Source: Bacteroidales bacterium UBA2764 (GTDB taxonomy: Bacteria > Bacteroidota > Bacteroidia > Bacteroidales > Paludibacteraceae). From it: DNA of 7,404 nt. The notes under the pieces were generated by a model. The model ran no database searches and was not told the origin of the DNA. It was given only the letters and a program-made list of their open reading frames with translations. The first letter of the stretch is position 1. Each line of letters opens with the position of its first letter. A program made the translations under genes and the position numbers. Of the stretch, positions 1-6,425 are shown piece after piece. The DNA lies in assembly GCA_002352705.1 (NCBI GenBank), contig DEIW01000081.1, forward strand, positions 6,152-13,555, written 5' to 3'.

Positions 1-2
1 TT

Positions 3-2306
3 AGTCTTTACTCCTTGTTCCTTTTTCCTTGCTCCGCCATGGCGGAGGTGGGTGTGGACAGCGTCTCAAGCGCTTTCTTCCGAGACTGGTACCAAAACGC
101 AGACTTGGGACATTACCTGGACAACAACAACCCCTATACCGTCTATCAGACAGAGACGACCGGCGAATGGAACCTGGGCGACCAACAGGTTTTTTCTATC
201 TCCGGTAATTCTTTCAAAAACAACAAGTACCGGCTTAACGGGATGCGTGTGGACTCGCGCAGCAGGGTAGGCTCTGCCATGCTTCACATGGAGATGACAC
301 GTACCTCCATGGCATTGGATTACCATGACGGCGAACTGTCCTTCACTACCGACTCGCTACCGCAACGGGAAATTCGTCTGACGGGCAACGCCGGAGCATT
401 GGGAGGTATAATGCCCGGTACCAAACAACTGATCAACCTCTTCCATAAGTCCGCAGCGGAACGTCTGCTGGATAACCGCCCTTTGGAGAACAGAAACCAT
501 ATTGTCGGTGCCGGTACGATGGACGCCTCTTTCGCTGTCAAGGCTTTTGACCGGTATTACTACCAGCACGCGTATGTCAACTACGGCAGGCGGAAAATAA
601 CGGCTTTTGACCATACGGGCATCAGCGGGATGTACGACGCCGATTATTACACAGCACAGCTAGACGGCGAAATACCCCTCAACTCCCAAAACTCCGCACT
701 CCGCTACTTCCTCGTTACTTCCGGACGCTCCGACTATGGCTCGGAGTTCCTCTATAACGCCAATGAGCTCGCTACGCACCGTGCCTACCAGGTAAGTCTG
801 TATATGACTCATCGTTTTGCCTCTGGAGGGAAGATGACTGCCGGAGTGAGTTATGAGTTGGCCAACTGGCGGCATGACTCCCTCTCGTTCAGCAGAAATA
901 TTATGGACCAGGACGGCGAGGGCTTTGAGCCGTGGTACGCCGACGGGGAACTACACAGCGTAAACCTCTCTTTGTGTTATGACCAAAAGCTGTTGTCATG
1001 GCTCCGGGTTCATGCGGAAGGCTATAACTCTTATCTGTTTTTCCACCCCTCGCAACGCGAATGGACCAACACTCTCTACGCGCAGGCTTATGTGGACGCC
1101 GCGCCGGCATATGTAGGAACCTATGAATGGCACTCTGCTCCTTTCTCCTCCGGAATACTCGAGAACGAGGCTATGGTGATTGCCGAGCACCGGCTCGCCA
1201 AAGGACTGAATATGTATGCCCATCTGGGGGTGTCGCTCGACGGCATAGTGTTAGGGCACGGACGTTCGGTTGTCACGCCGGACTGGTTGGCGAAATTCGC
1301 ATTAGACTACACGCCTGTATGGTGGTTTAATATAGGTGTTTCCCTCAGTCATCACAGGATGAGTTACACATGGGATGACATCCGTTTCCTCAGTCCGGAC
1401 TATATGAACAAAGGAACACAGCATATTCCTGCTTCCAACCTATGGATGCACCAGCCTTCCTACGCCGTAGTGGACCTGCCTATACGCTTCACTTTCGGCA
1501 AACAGAAAAGACACGAGATAGCTGTCCTCAGTTCGCTGCGCAAGTACTATAACCAATGGTACACCACGCATTCCGGTACGGACGATGACTACACAATAGG
1601 CGTCCAACCGATGAATATCCTTTCCGGCCGTTTCGGTTGCCGTACACCCTACTATGCGTCCAATATGGTGAGGTACACCTATAACGGCAGGAAATGGTTC
1701 GTGCAACTGAGTTGGCAGAGTTATCTCATGTCCGGTTTCAGCGCCCTGGGAAACGGCGTGCTGAGCAACAACGTAGGTATTCTCTCAGAGAGCACCGCGG
1801 AGCCGGAGACGGGACAGACAACGCTCTTCAAAGACCTGCCTTATCAGGCTAACGGAAGGCTCGACCAGGACCGTGCCTACATAGCACGTATTCAAGTGAC
1901 GTATAATGCCTGTAAATATTTCTCCATTGGTTTCAACGGCAAGTTCAAGGACGGACAACCGTTCACCAATTTCACGGTCCGCAAACAGACCGTCGACGGG
2001 CATACTAACGTATCCATCCTGCCAATGGACGCAAGAGGTATCAATCTTGCCAACAACGCTTTCGGAAAACGTGAAGACGCATTCTTCAATTTCGAACTCC
2101 GGGCTACGGGGCGTTGGTGGGTGAATGACATTCCGATGTCTCTGGAGGTGCAGTGTTATAACCTCTTTGATTTCGGAACGGAACTGACGGAATATACTTT
2201 TGATGATTATGATGCTATCCCCGGCCGCACAGCCATGAGCCTCTGTATCCCGCGAGGCTTGCTCTTTACGTTCCGCGTAGGACTGGAAAAAGACAAACAA
2301 CACTGA
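3..2306 (+). CDS. TonB-dependent receptor-like outer-membrane beta-barrel protein (5' end outside window)
   Basis: Likely an outer-membrane barrel of the TonB-dependent receptor superfamily; its ligand is unknown. The frame is open to the left edge. The residues before AEVG read SLYSLFLFPCSAMA, which looks like the end of a signal peptide with an AMA cleavage site. The true start is therefore probably upstream, and the TTG at 15 or ATG at 39 would cut the signal peptide. Counting from the TTG, residues about 40-150 resemble a small plug domain: YRLNGMRVDS near 72-81, and GNAGALGGIMPGTKQLINLF near 124-143 where receptors carry the GGxINI-type element. The rest is a long series of alternating aromatic/polar strands. 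Near the C-terminus are YNLFDFG and IPGR, typical of the last strands of TonB receptors, and a final strand FTFRVGL followed by a charged EKDKQH tail. No carboxypeptidase-like N-terminal domain is visible, and a TonB box is not obvious, so it may not depend on TonB. It lies 5 bases before a glycosyltransferase gene, suggesting co-transcription. Confidence 0.75.
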   Translation, partial: SLYSLFLFPCSAMAEVGVDSVSSAFFRDWYQNADLGHYLDNNNPYTVYQTETTGEWNLGDQQVFSISGNSFKNNKYRLNGMRVDSRSRVGSAMLHMEMTRTSMALDYHDGELSFTTDSLPQREIRLTGNAGALGGIMPGTKQLINLFHKSAAERLLDNRPLENRNHIVGAGTMDASFAVKAFDRYYYQHAYVNYGRRKITAFDHTGISGMYDADYYTAQLDGEIPLNSQNSALRYFLVTSGRSDYGSEFLYNANELATHRAYQVSLYMTHRFASGGKMTAGVSYELANWRHDSLSFSRNIMDQDGEGFEPWYADGELHSVNLSLCYDQKLLSWLRVHAEGYNSYLFFHPSQREWTNTLYAQAYVDAAPAYVGTYEWHSAPFSSGILENEAMVIAEHRLAKGLNMYAHLGVSLDGIVLGHGRSVVTPDWLAKFALDYTPVWWFNIGVSLSHHRMSYTWDDIRFLSPDYMNKGTQHIPASNLWMHQPSYAVVDLPIRFTFGKQKRHEIAVLSSLRKYYNQWYTTHSGTDDDYTIGVQPMNILSGRFGCRTPYYASNMVRYTYNGRKWFVQLSWQSYLMSGFSALGNGVLSNNVGILSESTAEPETGQTTLFKDLPYQANGRLDQDRAYIARIQVTYNACKYFSIGFNGKFKDGQPFTNFTVRKQTVDGHTNVSILPMDARGINLANNAFGKREDAFFNFELRATGRWWVNDIPMSLEVQCYNLFDFGTELTEYTFDDYDAIPGRTAMSLCIPRGLLFTFRVGLEKDKQH
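32..47. repeat. Perfect 16-base palindrome at the signal-peptide cleavage site
   Basis: CTCCGCCATGGCGGAG equals its own reverse complement. It encodes the SAMAE stretch at the predicted signal-peptide cleavage site of the outer-membrane protein. A palindrome this long is expected by chance in roughly one of ten windows of this size, so it may mean nothing. It could fold into a stem in the mRNA near the start of the gene, but a perfect palindrome leaves no loop and would have to open at its centre. Confidence 0.4.
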
Positions 2307-2311
2307 CTACG

Positions 2312-3409
2312 ATGCAGATAGGATTTGACGCCAAAAGAGCTTTCTCTAACTACCGCGGTTTAGGTAACTACAGCCGCGATGTGATACGTCTGATGCGTAC
2401 CTACGCGCCGGAGAACGACTATGTCCTTTTCGGTGTTCCTACATCGCGGTGCGACACATCCGGCGTACGGGTGGAAACGCCCCGGGGAGGGTGGAAAATG
2501 TTCCCTGCCCTCTGGCGCAGTTTCGGCTGTATAACTCAGATGGACGGACTGGATATTTATCATGGCCTGTCGGGCGAACTGCCGTACGGTATTCACCGGC
2601 GTTCTGTCAGGACGGTCGTTACCATGCACGACGCGATTTTTATGCGCTACCCGGAACTCTATAGCACCACTTATCGTCATCTCTTTGCCCGTAAGGTGCA
2701 ATACGCCTGTGAGCATGCTGACCGGATAATAGCAATCTCGGAGCAGACCAAACGTGACATGATAACTTATTTTCATGCCGATGAGGCGAAGATAAGGGTC
2801 GTGTATCAAGGCTGTAGCAATATTTTCCGTGAGCCGGTGACGGGCGACAGGATGATGCAGATAAGCAAACGGCGTAACCTGCCGTCCCGGTATGTCCTTA
2901 CCGTCGGAGCTATCGAGCCGCGTAAGAACCTGCGTAATCTGATAGAAGCCATGAGTATAGCGCAGCCGGACATGCCGCTGATAGCAGTGGGCGGGAAAAG
3001 CGGCTACGCAGAGCAGATGGCGGAGTTGGCGAAACAACGGGGAGTACGTCTGAGGTTTATTCATAACTTGCCGTTTGAAGAGCTGCCGGCTCTGTATAAA
3101 GGAGCGTCGCTTTTCTGCTATCCTTCCGTCTTTGAGGGCTTCGGTATTCCTATTCTGGAGTCCATGTGTGTCGGTACGCCGGTACTGACCTCCACCGGCA
3201 GCTGTTTTAGCGAGACAGGCGGTGAAGCGGCACTGTATGCTGACCCGCTGGATGCGGAAGATATAGGCGCGCAGCTAACGCGTATCCTTACCGACTCGGC
3301 TCTGCGCGAGACGATGCGTGCCAAGGGAAAAGAGCAGGCTGAGAAATTCACTGACGAAAAAGTAGCACAACATTTAATACAAGTTTATCACGAATTATGC
3401 GCATCTTAA
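2312..3409 (+). CDS. GT4 family glycosyltransferase (MtfB/WbaZ-like)
   Basis: Retaining GT-B glycosyltransferase of family GT4, 365 residues, a normal full length. It would transfer a sugar from a nucleotide donor in the cytoplasm or at the inner-membrane face; donor and acceptor cannot be read from sequence. The N-terminal acceptor domain starts MQIGFDAKRAFSNYRGLGNY with the glycine loop at 16-18, then LDIYHGLSGELP (80-91), TMHDAIF (104-110) and ADRIIAISEQTKRDM (136-150). The C-terminal donor domain starts near TVGAIEPRKN (197-206), whose R204/K205 match the phosphate-binding pair, and has the EX7E motif in EGFGIPILE (E275, E283). This layout matches the mannosyltransferase-like MtfB/WbaZ branch. 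The ATG lies 5 bases after the stop of the barrel gene with no Shine-Dalgarno sequence, so translation is probably coupled. The last 13 bases overlap the next gene. Like the barrel gene, it looks richer in G+C than the genes to its right. Confidence 0.9.
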   Translation: MQIGFDAKRAFSNYRGLGNYSRDVIRLMRTYAPENDYVLFGVPTSRCDTSGVRVETPRGGWKMFPALWRSFGCITQMDGLDIYHGLSGELPYGIHRRSVRTVVTMHDAIFMRYPELYSTTYRHLFARKVQYACEHADRIIAISEQTKRDMITYFHADEAKIRVVYQGCSNIFREPVTGDRMMQISKRRNLPSRYVLTVGAIEPRKNLRNLIEAMSIAQPDMPLIAVGGKSGYAEQMAELAKQRGVRLRFIHNLPFEELPALYKGASLFCYPSVFEGFGIPILESMCVGTPVLTSTGSCFSETGGEAALYADPLDAEDIGAQLTRILTDSALRETMRAKGKEQAEKFTDEKVAQHLIQVYHELCAS

Positions 3410-4443
3410 TTGATTTGTCTATTCTCCGAAACATCCACTGCGGTTTAGGTCAGGTGGCTTTGAACTACGGTTATTATTTCCGTGACGTGTACCAACCGAA
3501 GGAAGGAGAGGAAATAACCCTTATGGTTCCCAAGAAATTCATGGGCGCTTTTGGCAATAAGGTGAAATATGTCCGTTCTTGGAAGATATATCGCGTTTTC
3601 CCGCAATGGATAGCCGCTAAGTTCGATGTATGGCATGCGATTCATCAACTCTCGCGTTGGGACCCCAATGCGGTTCATTATGTGCTGACTATTCATGATT
3701 TCAACTGTGTCTATGAGAAACAGGACCAAGCGCGTGTCCGCAAATACCTGACGAAAATCCAGCGTAAGGTGGACTGGGCTGACCGCATCGTCGCCATCTC
3801 GCAGTTCGCTAAAGCGGAAACGGAGAAATATATGCGTCTGGATGGCAAGAAAGTAGAGGTGATATATAACGGCATAGAGCGAATCGATCTTACGCCCGAA
3901 AAAGAACCTGCTGATATCCGCAAGCCGTACCTGTTCAGTATAGGGGAAATAAAGGAAAAGAAGAATTTCCACGTTCTGGTGGAGATCATGAAAAAAATGC
4001 CGGAATACCAACTCTATATTGCCGGGAATAACAATACTCCATACGCTCAGACAATAGAGAAAATGCTACGTGAGAAAGGCGTAACGAACATGCACCTGAT
4101 AGGTAAAGTGTCCGCAGAAGAGAAAGTCTGGCTCTACCGGCATTGCGAGGCGTTTGTCTTCCCCTCTCTTTTTGAGGGATTCGGCCTGCCGGTAGTGGAA
4201 GCTATGCTTTTCCGCAAGCCGGTGATATGCAGTCATGAGACCAGTCTGGTAGAGATAGGAAACAAACACGTCTCGTTCTTTGAGAAAGGCTACCCGGCTG
4301 AGGCCTCTGCTGAACTCATCCGCCGTGCTATCAGCCAAACGACGCCGGAACAGTTAGACGAAGCGTTTGACTACGCTACCTCTTTCTCTTGGCGCGCGCA
4401 CATGGATGCGTATTTGGAGTTGTACCGGTCGTTCGGCTTGTGA
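3397..4443 (+). CDS. GT4 family glycosyltransferase, second of a tandem pair
   Basis: Second GT4 enzyme, 348 residues, with the same plan as its upstream neighbour but clearly diverged. Visible elements are MRILIDLSIL with the glycine loop CGLGQ (15-19), FDVWHAIHQLSR (76-87), TIHDFN (98-103), ADRIVAISQFAKAETE (128-143) and VIYNGIER (155-162). The donor-site stretch is SIGEIKEKKN (181-190), in which Lys188 replaces the Arg of the upstream enzyme. The EX7E motif is in EGFGLPVVE (E260, E268). The enzyme should elongate an oligosaccharide in the cytoplasm; specificity is unknown. Its ATG lies inside the end of the previous gene (13-base overlap), so the two are almost certainly one transcript and probably act on successive sugars of one glycan. 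The last 73 bases run opposite the end of the ligase gene on the other strand, leaving no space for a terminator. Confidence 0.9.
   Translation: MRILIDLSILRNIHCGLGQVALNYGYYFRDVYQPKEGEEITLMVPKKFMGAFGNKVKYVRSWKIYRVFPQWIAAKFDVWHAIHQLSRWDPNAVHYVLTIHDFNCVYEKQDQARVRKYLTKIQRKVDWADRIVAISQFAKAETEKYMRLDGKKVEVIYNGIERIDLTPEKEPADIRKPYLFSIGEIKEKKNFHVLVEIMKKMPEYQLYIAGNNNTPYAQTIEKMLREKGVTNMHLIGKVSAEEKVWLYRHCEAFVFPSLFEGFGLPVVEAMLFRKPVICSHETSLVEIGNKHVSFFEKGYPAEASAELIRRAISQTTPEQLDEAFDYATSFSWRAHMDAYLELYRSFGL
4371..4443. other. 73-base tail-to-tail overlap of two convergent genes
   Basis: The plus-strand GT4 gene ends with TGA at 4441-4443, while the minus-strand ligase gene continues to TAG at 4373-4371. In this stretch, third codon positions of the two genes face each other (all at coordinates divisible by three), so both can change silently together. 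The region codes for ligase residues 418-441, which form its whole hydrophilic tail, and for the last residues of the GT4 enzyme. No intergenic terminator hairpin with a T-run can fit between the two operons, so their transcripts should overlap. Confidence 0.85.
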
Positions 4444-5696
4444 GCGAAGAGATGAACAAAGGCGACGAAGGTAGTCAGACCTTTGATGATGTCCAGAGGC
4501 ATTTCAATCTGCATGAAAAGCAGGGTGATGATGACGAATAGTAGCATCTCCTGGTTTCGGTACCGCACAGCATAATAGACTAAATAACCCATCATCGCCA
4601 ACATTGCTAACAGGCAAGGTATACCTCCCTGCAACCAGTCTCCTAATATTTGATTGTGAGGATTGCCGTACTCTTCACGCAGGCATATTTCGTCTTGTTG
4701 AAGCGTCTCTGCCAATGAACCTACACCTACTCCCAAAACCGGGTTCTGACGGATGAAATCAACGGTCACATGATAAATATGCTCACGCGGATGGTCCAGC
4801 GAGAAAACGGTATTGACCTGTACCCACCCGATTAGGGCAACAACAATCATGGCTCCTACTCCGTAGTGGTAGAGTTTTCGCCATTTAGGGGACTGAATGA
4901 ACGAAACAGCGGCAATAGGAATAGTGATAGCATACATGACAATGCCAATCCGGCTCTGACTGAGAACCAGAAGCAGGAAGAGGGAGAGGGCATAGAATAC
5001 CGCTTCAGGAATAGATATACGTTTCACTCTTAACAGGTACTGACCGCATATCATGCCGGCTACCAAACCATAGGCGTTATACGAAGGATGGTTATACGGC
5101 AACCATGAATATACCCATTTATAACTCTCCCATATTCCATGTACGGGGTGTTTCTGTATCCCGAAAAACTCCCACCAACTGAAGTGCTCCGAGAAACTGA
5201 TGTAGAGTGTTGTAGTGATGCTGAAGATGATAAATAGCAGAGACGCACGGAAAAAGACCAGCAATATACGTTCCCATTGTTCTTGAGTGAGTTCGAACAT
5301 ACACCACCCTATGGAAAATGTCACCAAGGGCAGACAGCGGCGCAGAATATGAATTCCTTGAGGAACATTCCGGCTCCAAATCAGACTCACTGCCATGCAA
5401 AGGAAGTAAGCGGCTAAAAACCACATATAATGACGCGGAGGGAAAGCGCGTCTCTTCACGAGAGCATAGAGTACCGCACATATCAGAAAAATAGTACCTA
5501 AATCAATACCGATTCGTACCGAATGAAGCGAACCTGCCATGAAAGCTGCCAGAGGAAGAAAAAACAAGTAATCCTTCTTCTCCCGGATATAAGCTTTGGT
5601 AGGAAAAAGTGAAACTGCCAAACTCAGTATAACAAACCCAATACTCCATAGGTAATGATCATTACCGAGCGGTAAAATGTCAATGATAGCTCCCAT
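4371..5696 (-). CDS. O-antigen ligase / polymerase family membrane protein (Wzy_C, WaaL-like)
   Basis: Polytopic inner-membrane protein, 441 residues, of the O-antigen ligase/polymerase (Wzy_C) family. WaaL members move undecaprenyl-linked glycan onto lipid A-core on the periplasmic side; Wzy members polymerise repeat units. About 11-13 hydrophobic segments are visible, e.g. 16-33, 44-58, 66-80, 88-107, 145-168, 203-222, 230-246, 250-266, 279-296, 354-375, 383-397 and 404-417. The family signature LSQSRIG (245-251, Arg249) is followed by a large soluble loop at about 297-353. This loop ends in NPVLGVGVGS (318-327) and NPHNQILGDWLQGGIP (345-360), with His347 at the place of the conserved ligase histidine. 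A WaaL role is favoured over Wzy because it sits with a core kinase and GT90, but sequence alone cannot separate them. The ATG at 5696 lies 9 bases after the kinase stop, behind A/T-rich sequence. The tail 418-441 (polar, many charged residues) is encoded wholly opposite the GT4 gene. Confidence 0.85.
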   Translation of the reverse strand: MGAIIDILPLGNDHYLWSIGFVILSLAVSLFPTKAYIREKKDYLFFLPLAAFMAGSLHSVRIGIDLGTIFLICAVLYALVKRRAFPPRHYMWFLAAYFLCMAVSLIWSRNVPQGIHILRRCLPLVTFSIGWCMFELTQEQWERILLVFFRASLLFIIFSITTTLYISFSEHFSWWEFFGIQKHPVHGIWESYKWVYSWLPYNHPSYNAYGLVAGMICGQYLLRVKRISIPEAVFYALSLFLLLVLSQSRIGIVMYAITIPIAAVSFIQSPKWRKLYHYGVGAMIVVALIGWVQVNTVFSLDHPREHIYHVTVDFIRQNPVLGVGVGSLAETLQQDEICLREEYGNPHNQILGDWLQGGIPCLLAMLAMMGYLVYYAVRYRNQEMLLFVIITLLFMQIEMPLDIIKGLTTFVAFVHLFAHKPNDRYNSKYASMCARQEKEVA

Positions 5697-5705
5697 AGTA
5701 TGATT

Positions 5706-6425
5706 TTATTTACGAAACCGCCAGAAACACTTCCAGTAACGGAGGGTTAAACGGACACATTGTTCCTCGTCAAATCCCCGAGCCTTGGCGTACTCCTGCG
5801 CCAACAGCACGAAGAAATCTTCTTTGCCCCACAACCTGCAGAAATTACGGCAAGCGGCATCAAGCCCCACTACATGGTCAAACTGCATGCGGTTAATATC
5901 CACTATTTCAAAAGCAACCGAACCGTCCGATTGAATGCTGAAAAGTATGTTTCCAGGGGAATAGTCCTTGTGTAAAATGCCTTTTTCATGCATGCCTGCC
6001 GTGAATTGTGCAAAGGCGCGTACGATATGCTCATAGCCCTCCAGAGGGTGATGGCGGAACTCATAAAAATTACGCGACAAAGTGCTTTTTTGGCAAATCA
6101 GGTACGACTCTCCCAACATGCCGTTCTTCTGCTCTGTAATATAAGCAATAGGTTCCGGCGTACCTATTCCTGCTTCTTGCAGTCGTACCGCATTCTCGTA
6201 TGCACGTTGGGCTTTCGGCGCACGGAAATAGGTATAGACGAGACGGTTAAGGAAACGCGGCGCATGAAAACGCTTCACGCATACTTCATCGCCGTTCGGC
6301 GCAGTGATAAAGCGGATTTGGTTGCGTGCATCATAAATAATCTTTCCTTGTAACGCAAAGATAACAGGTATTTGTTCTACCCATGCACGTAATAATTCAT
6401 ATGTGGGGTTGAGTATTATTGTCAT
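5706..6425 (-). CDS. Lipopolysaccharide core kinase, Kdo/WaaP (KdkA-like) family
   Basis: Small protein-kinase-fold enzyme of 239 residues, the usual size for the Kdo/WaaP family, which phosphorylates Kdo or heptose in the inner core of LPS using ATP on the cytoplasmic side. The sequence shows the ATP-binding lysine in VCVKRF (Lys51), a likely helix-C glutamate in AYENAVRL (Glu77), the catalytic loop LHKDYSPGNILF (His152, Asp154, Asn159) and the metal-binding VDINR (Asp176) in place of DFG. All key residues are present, so it should be active. Phosphorylated Kdo is known from Bacteroides LPS, which makes a Kdo kinase the most likely role; heptose kinase is the alternative. Its ATG shares the four bases ATGA with the stop of the GT90 gene upstream, indicating translational coupling, and the ligase follows 9 bases downstream. 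Downstream of the catalytic core, residues 185-239 form a helical C-terminus rich in aromatic and basic residues (YWKCFWRFRK at the end). Confidence 0.85.
   Translation of the reverse strand: MTIILNPTYELLRAWVEQIPVIFALQGKIIYDARNQIRFITAPNGDEVCVKRFHAPRFLNRLVYTYFRAPKAQRAYENAVRLQEAGIGTPEPIAYITEQKNGMLGESYLICQKSTLSRNFYEFRHHPLEGYEHIVRAFAQFTAGMHEKGILHKDYSPGNILFSIQSDGSVAFEIVDINRMQFDHVVGLDAACRNFCRLWGKEDFFVLLAQEYAKARGFDEEQCVRLTLRYWKCFWRFRK

Noticed and set aside
15..17. TTG at 15 as the true start of the barrel gene
   Set aside because: The frame is open before it and the codons 3-44 read as the hydrophobic end of a signal peptide, so translation most likely begins upstream of the window.
1785..2303. 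172-codon open frame on the minus strand opposite the barrel gene
   Set aside because: It runs antisense to a clearly coding barrel region, has no recognisable domain, and its length is explained by biased codon use of the real gene.
2360..3064. 234-codon open frame on the minus strand opposite the first GT4 gene
   Set aside because: The plus strand carries a full GT4 enzyme with all motifs; the antisense product shows no family signature and mixes Cys/His/Arg/Pro as expected for a shadow frame.
3445..4011. 188-codon open frame on the minus strand opposite the second GT4 gene
   Set aside because: Antisense shadow of an intact GT4 gene; no motif, no membrane protein pattern that would be coherent, no neighbour on that strand.
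5697..5705. Possible separate promoter for the ligase in the gap after the kinase
   Set aside because: Only 9 bases lie between the genes and no Bacteroides-type -7/-33 pair was evident; co-transcription is simpler.
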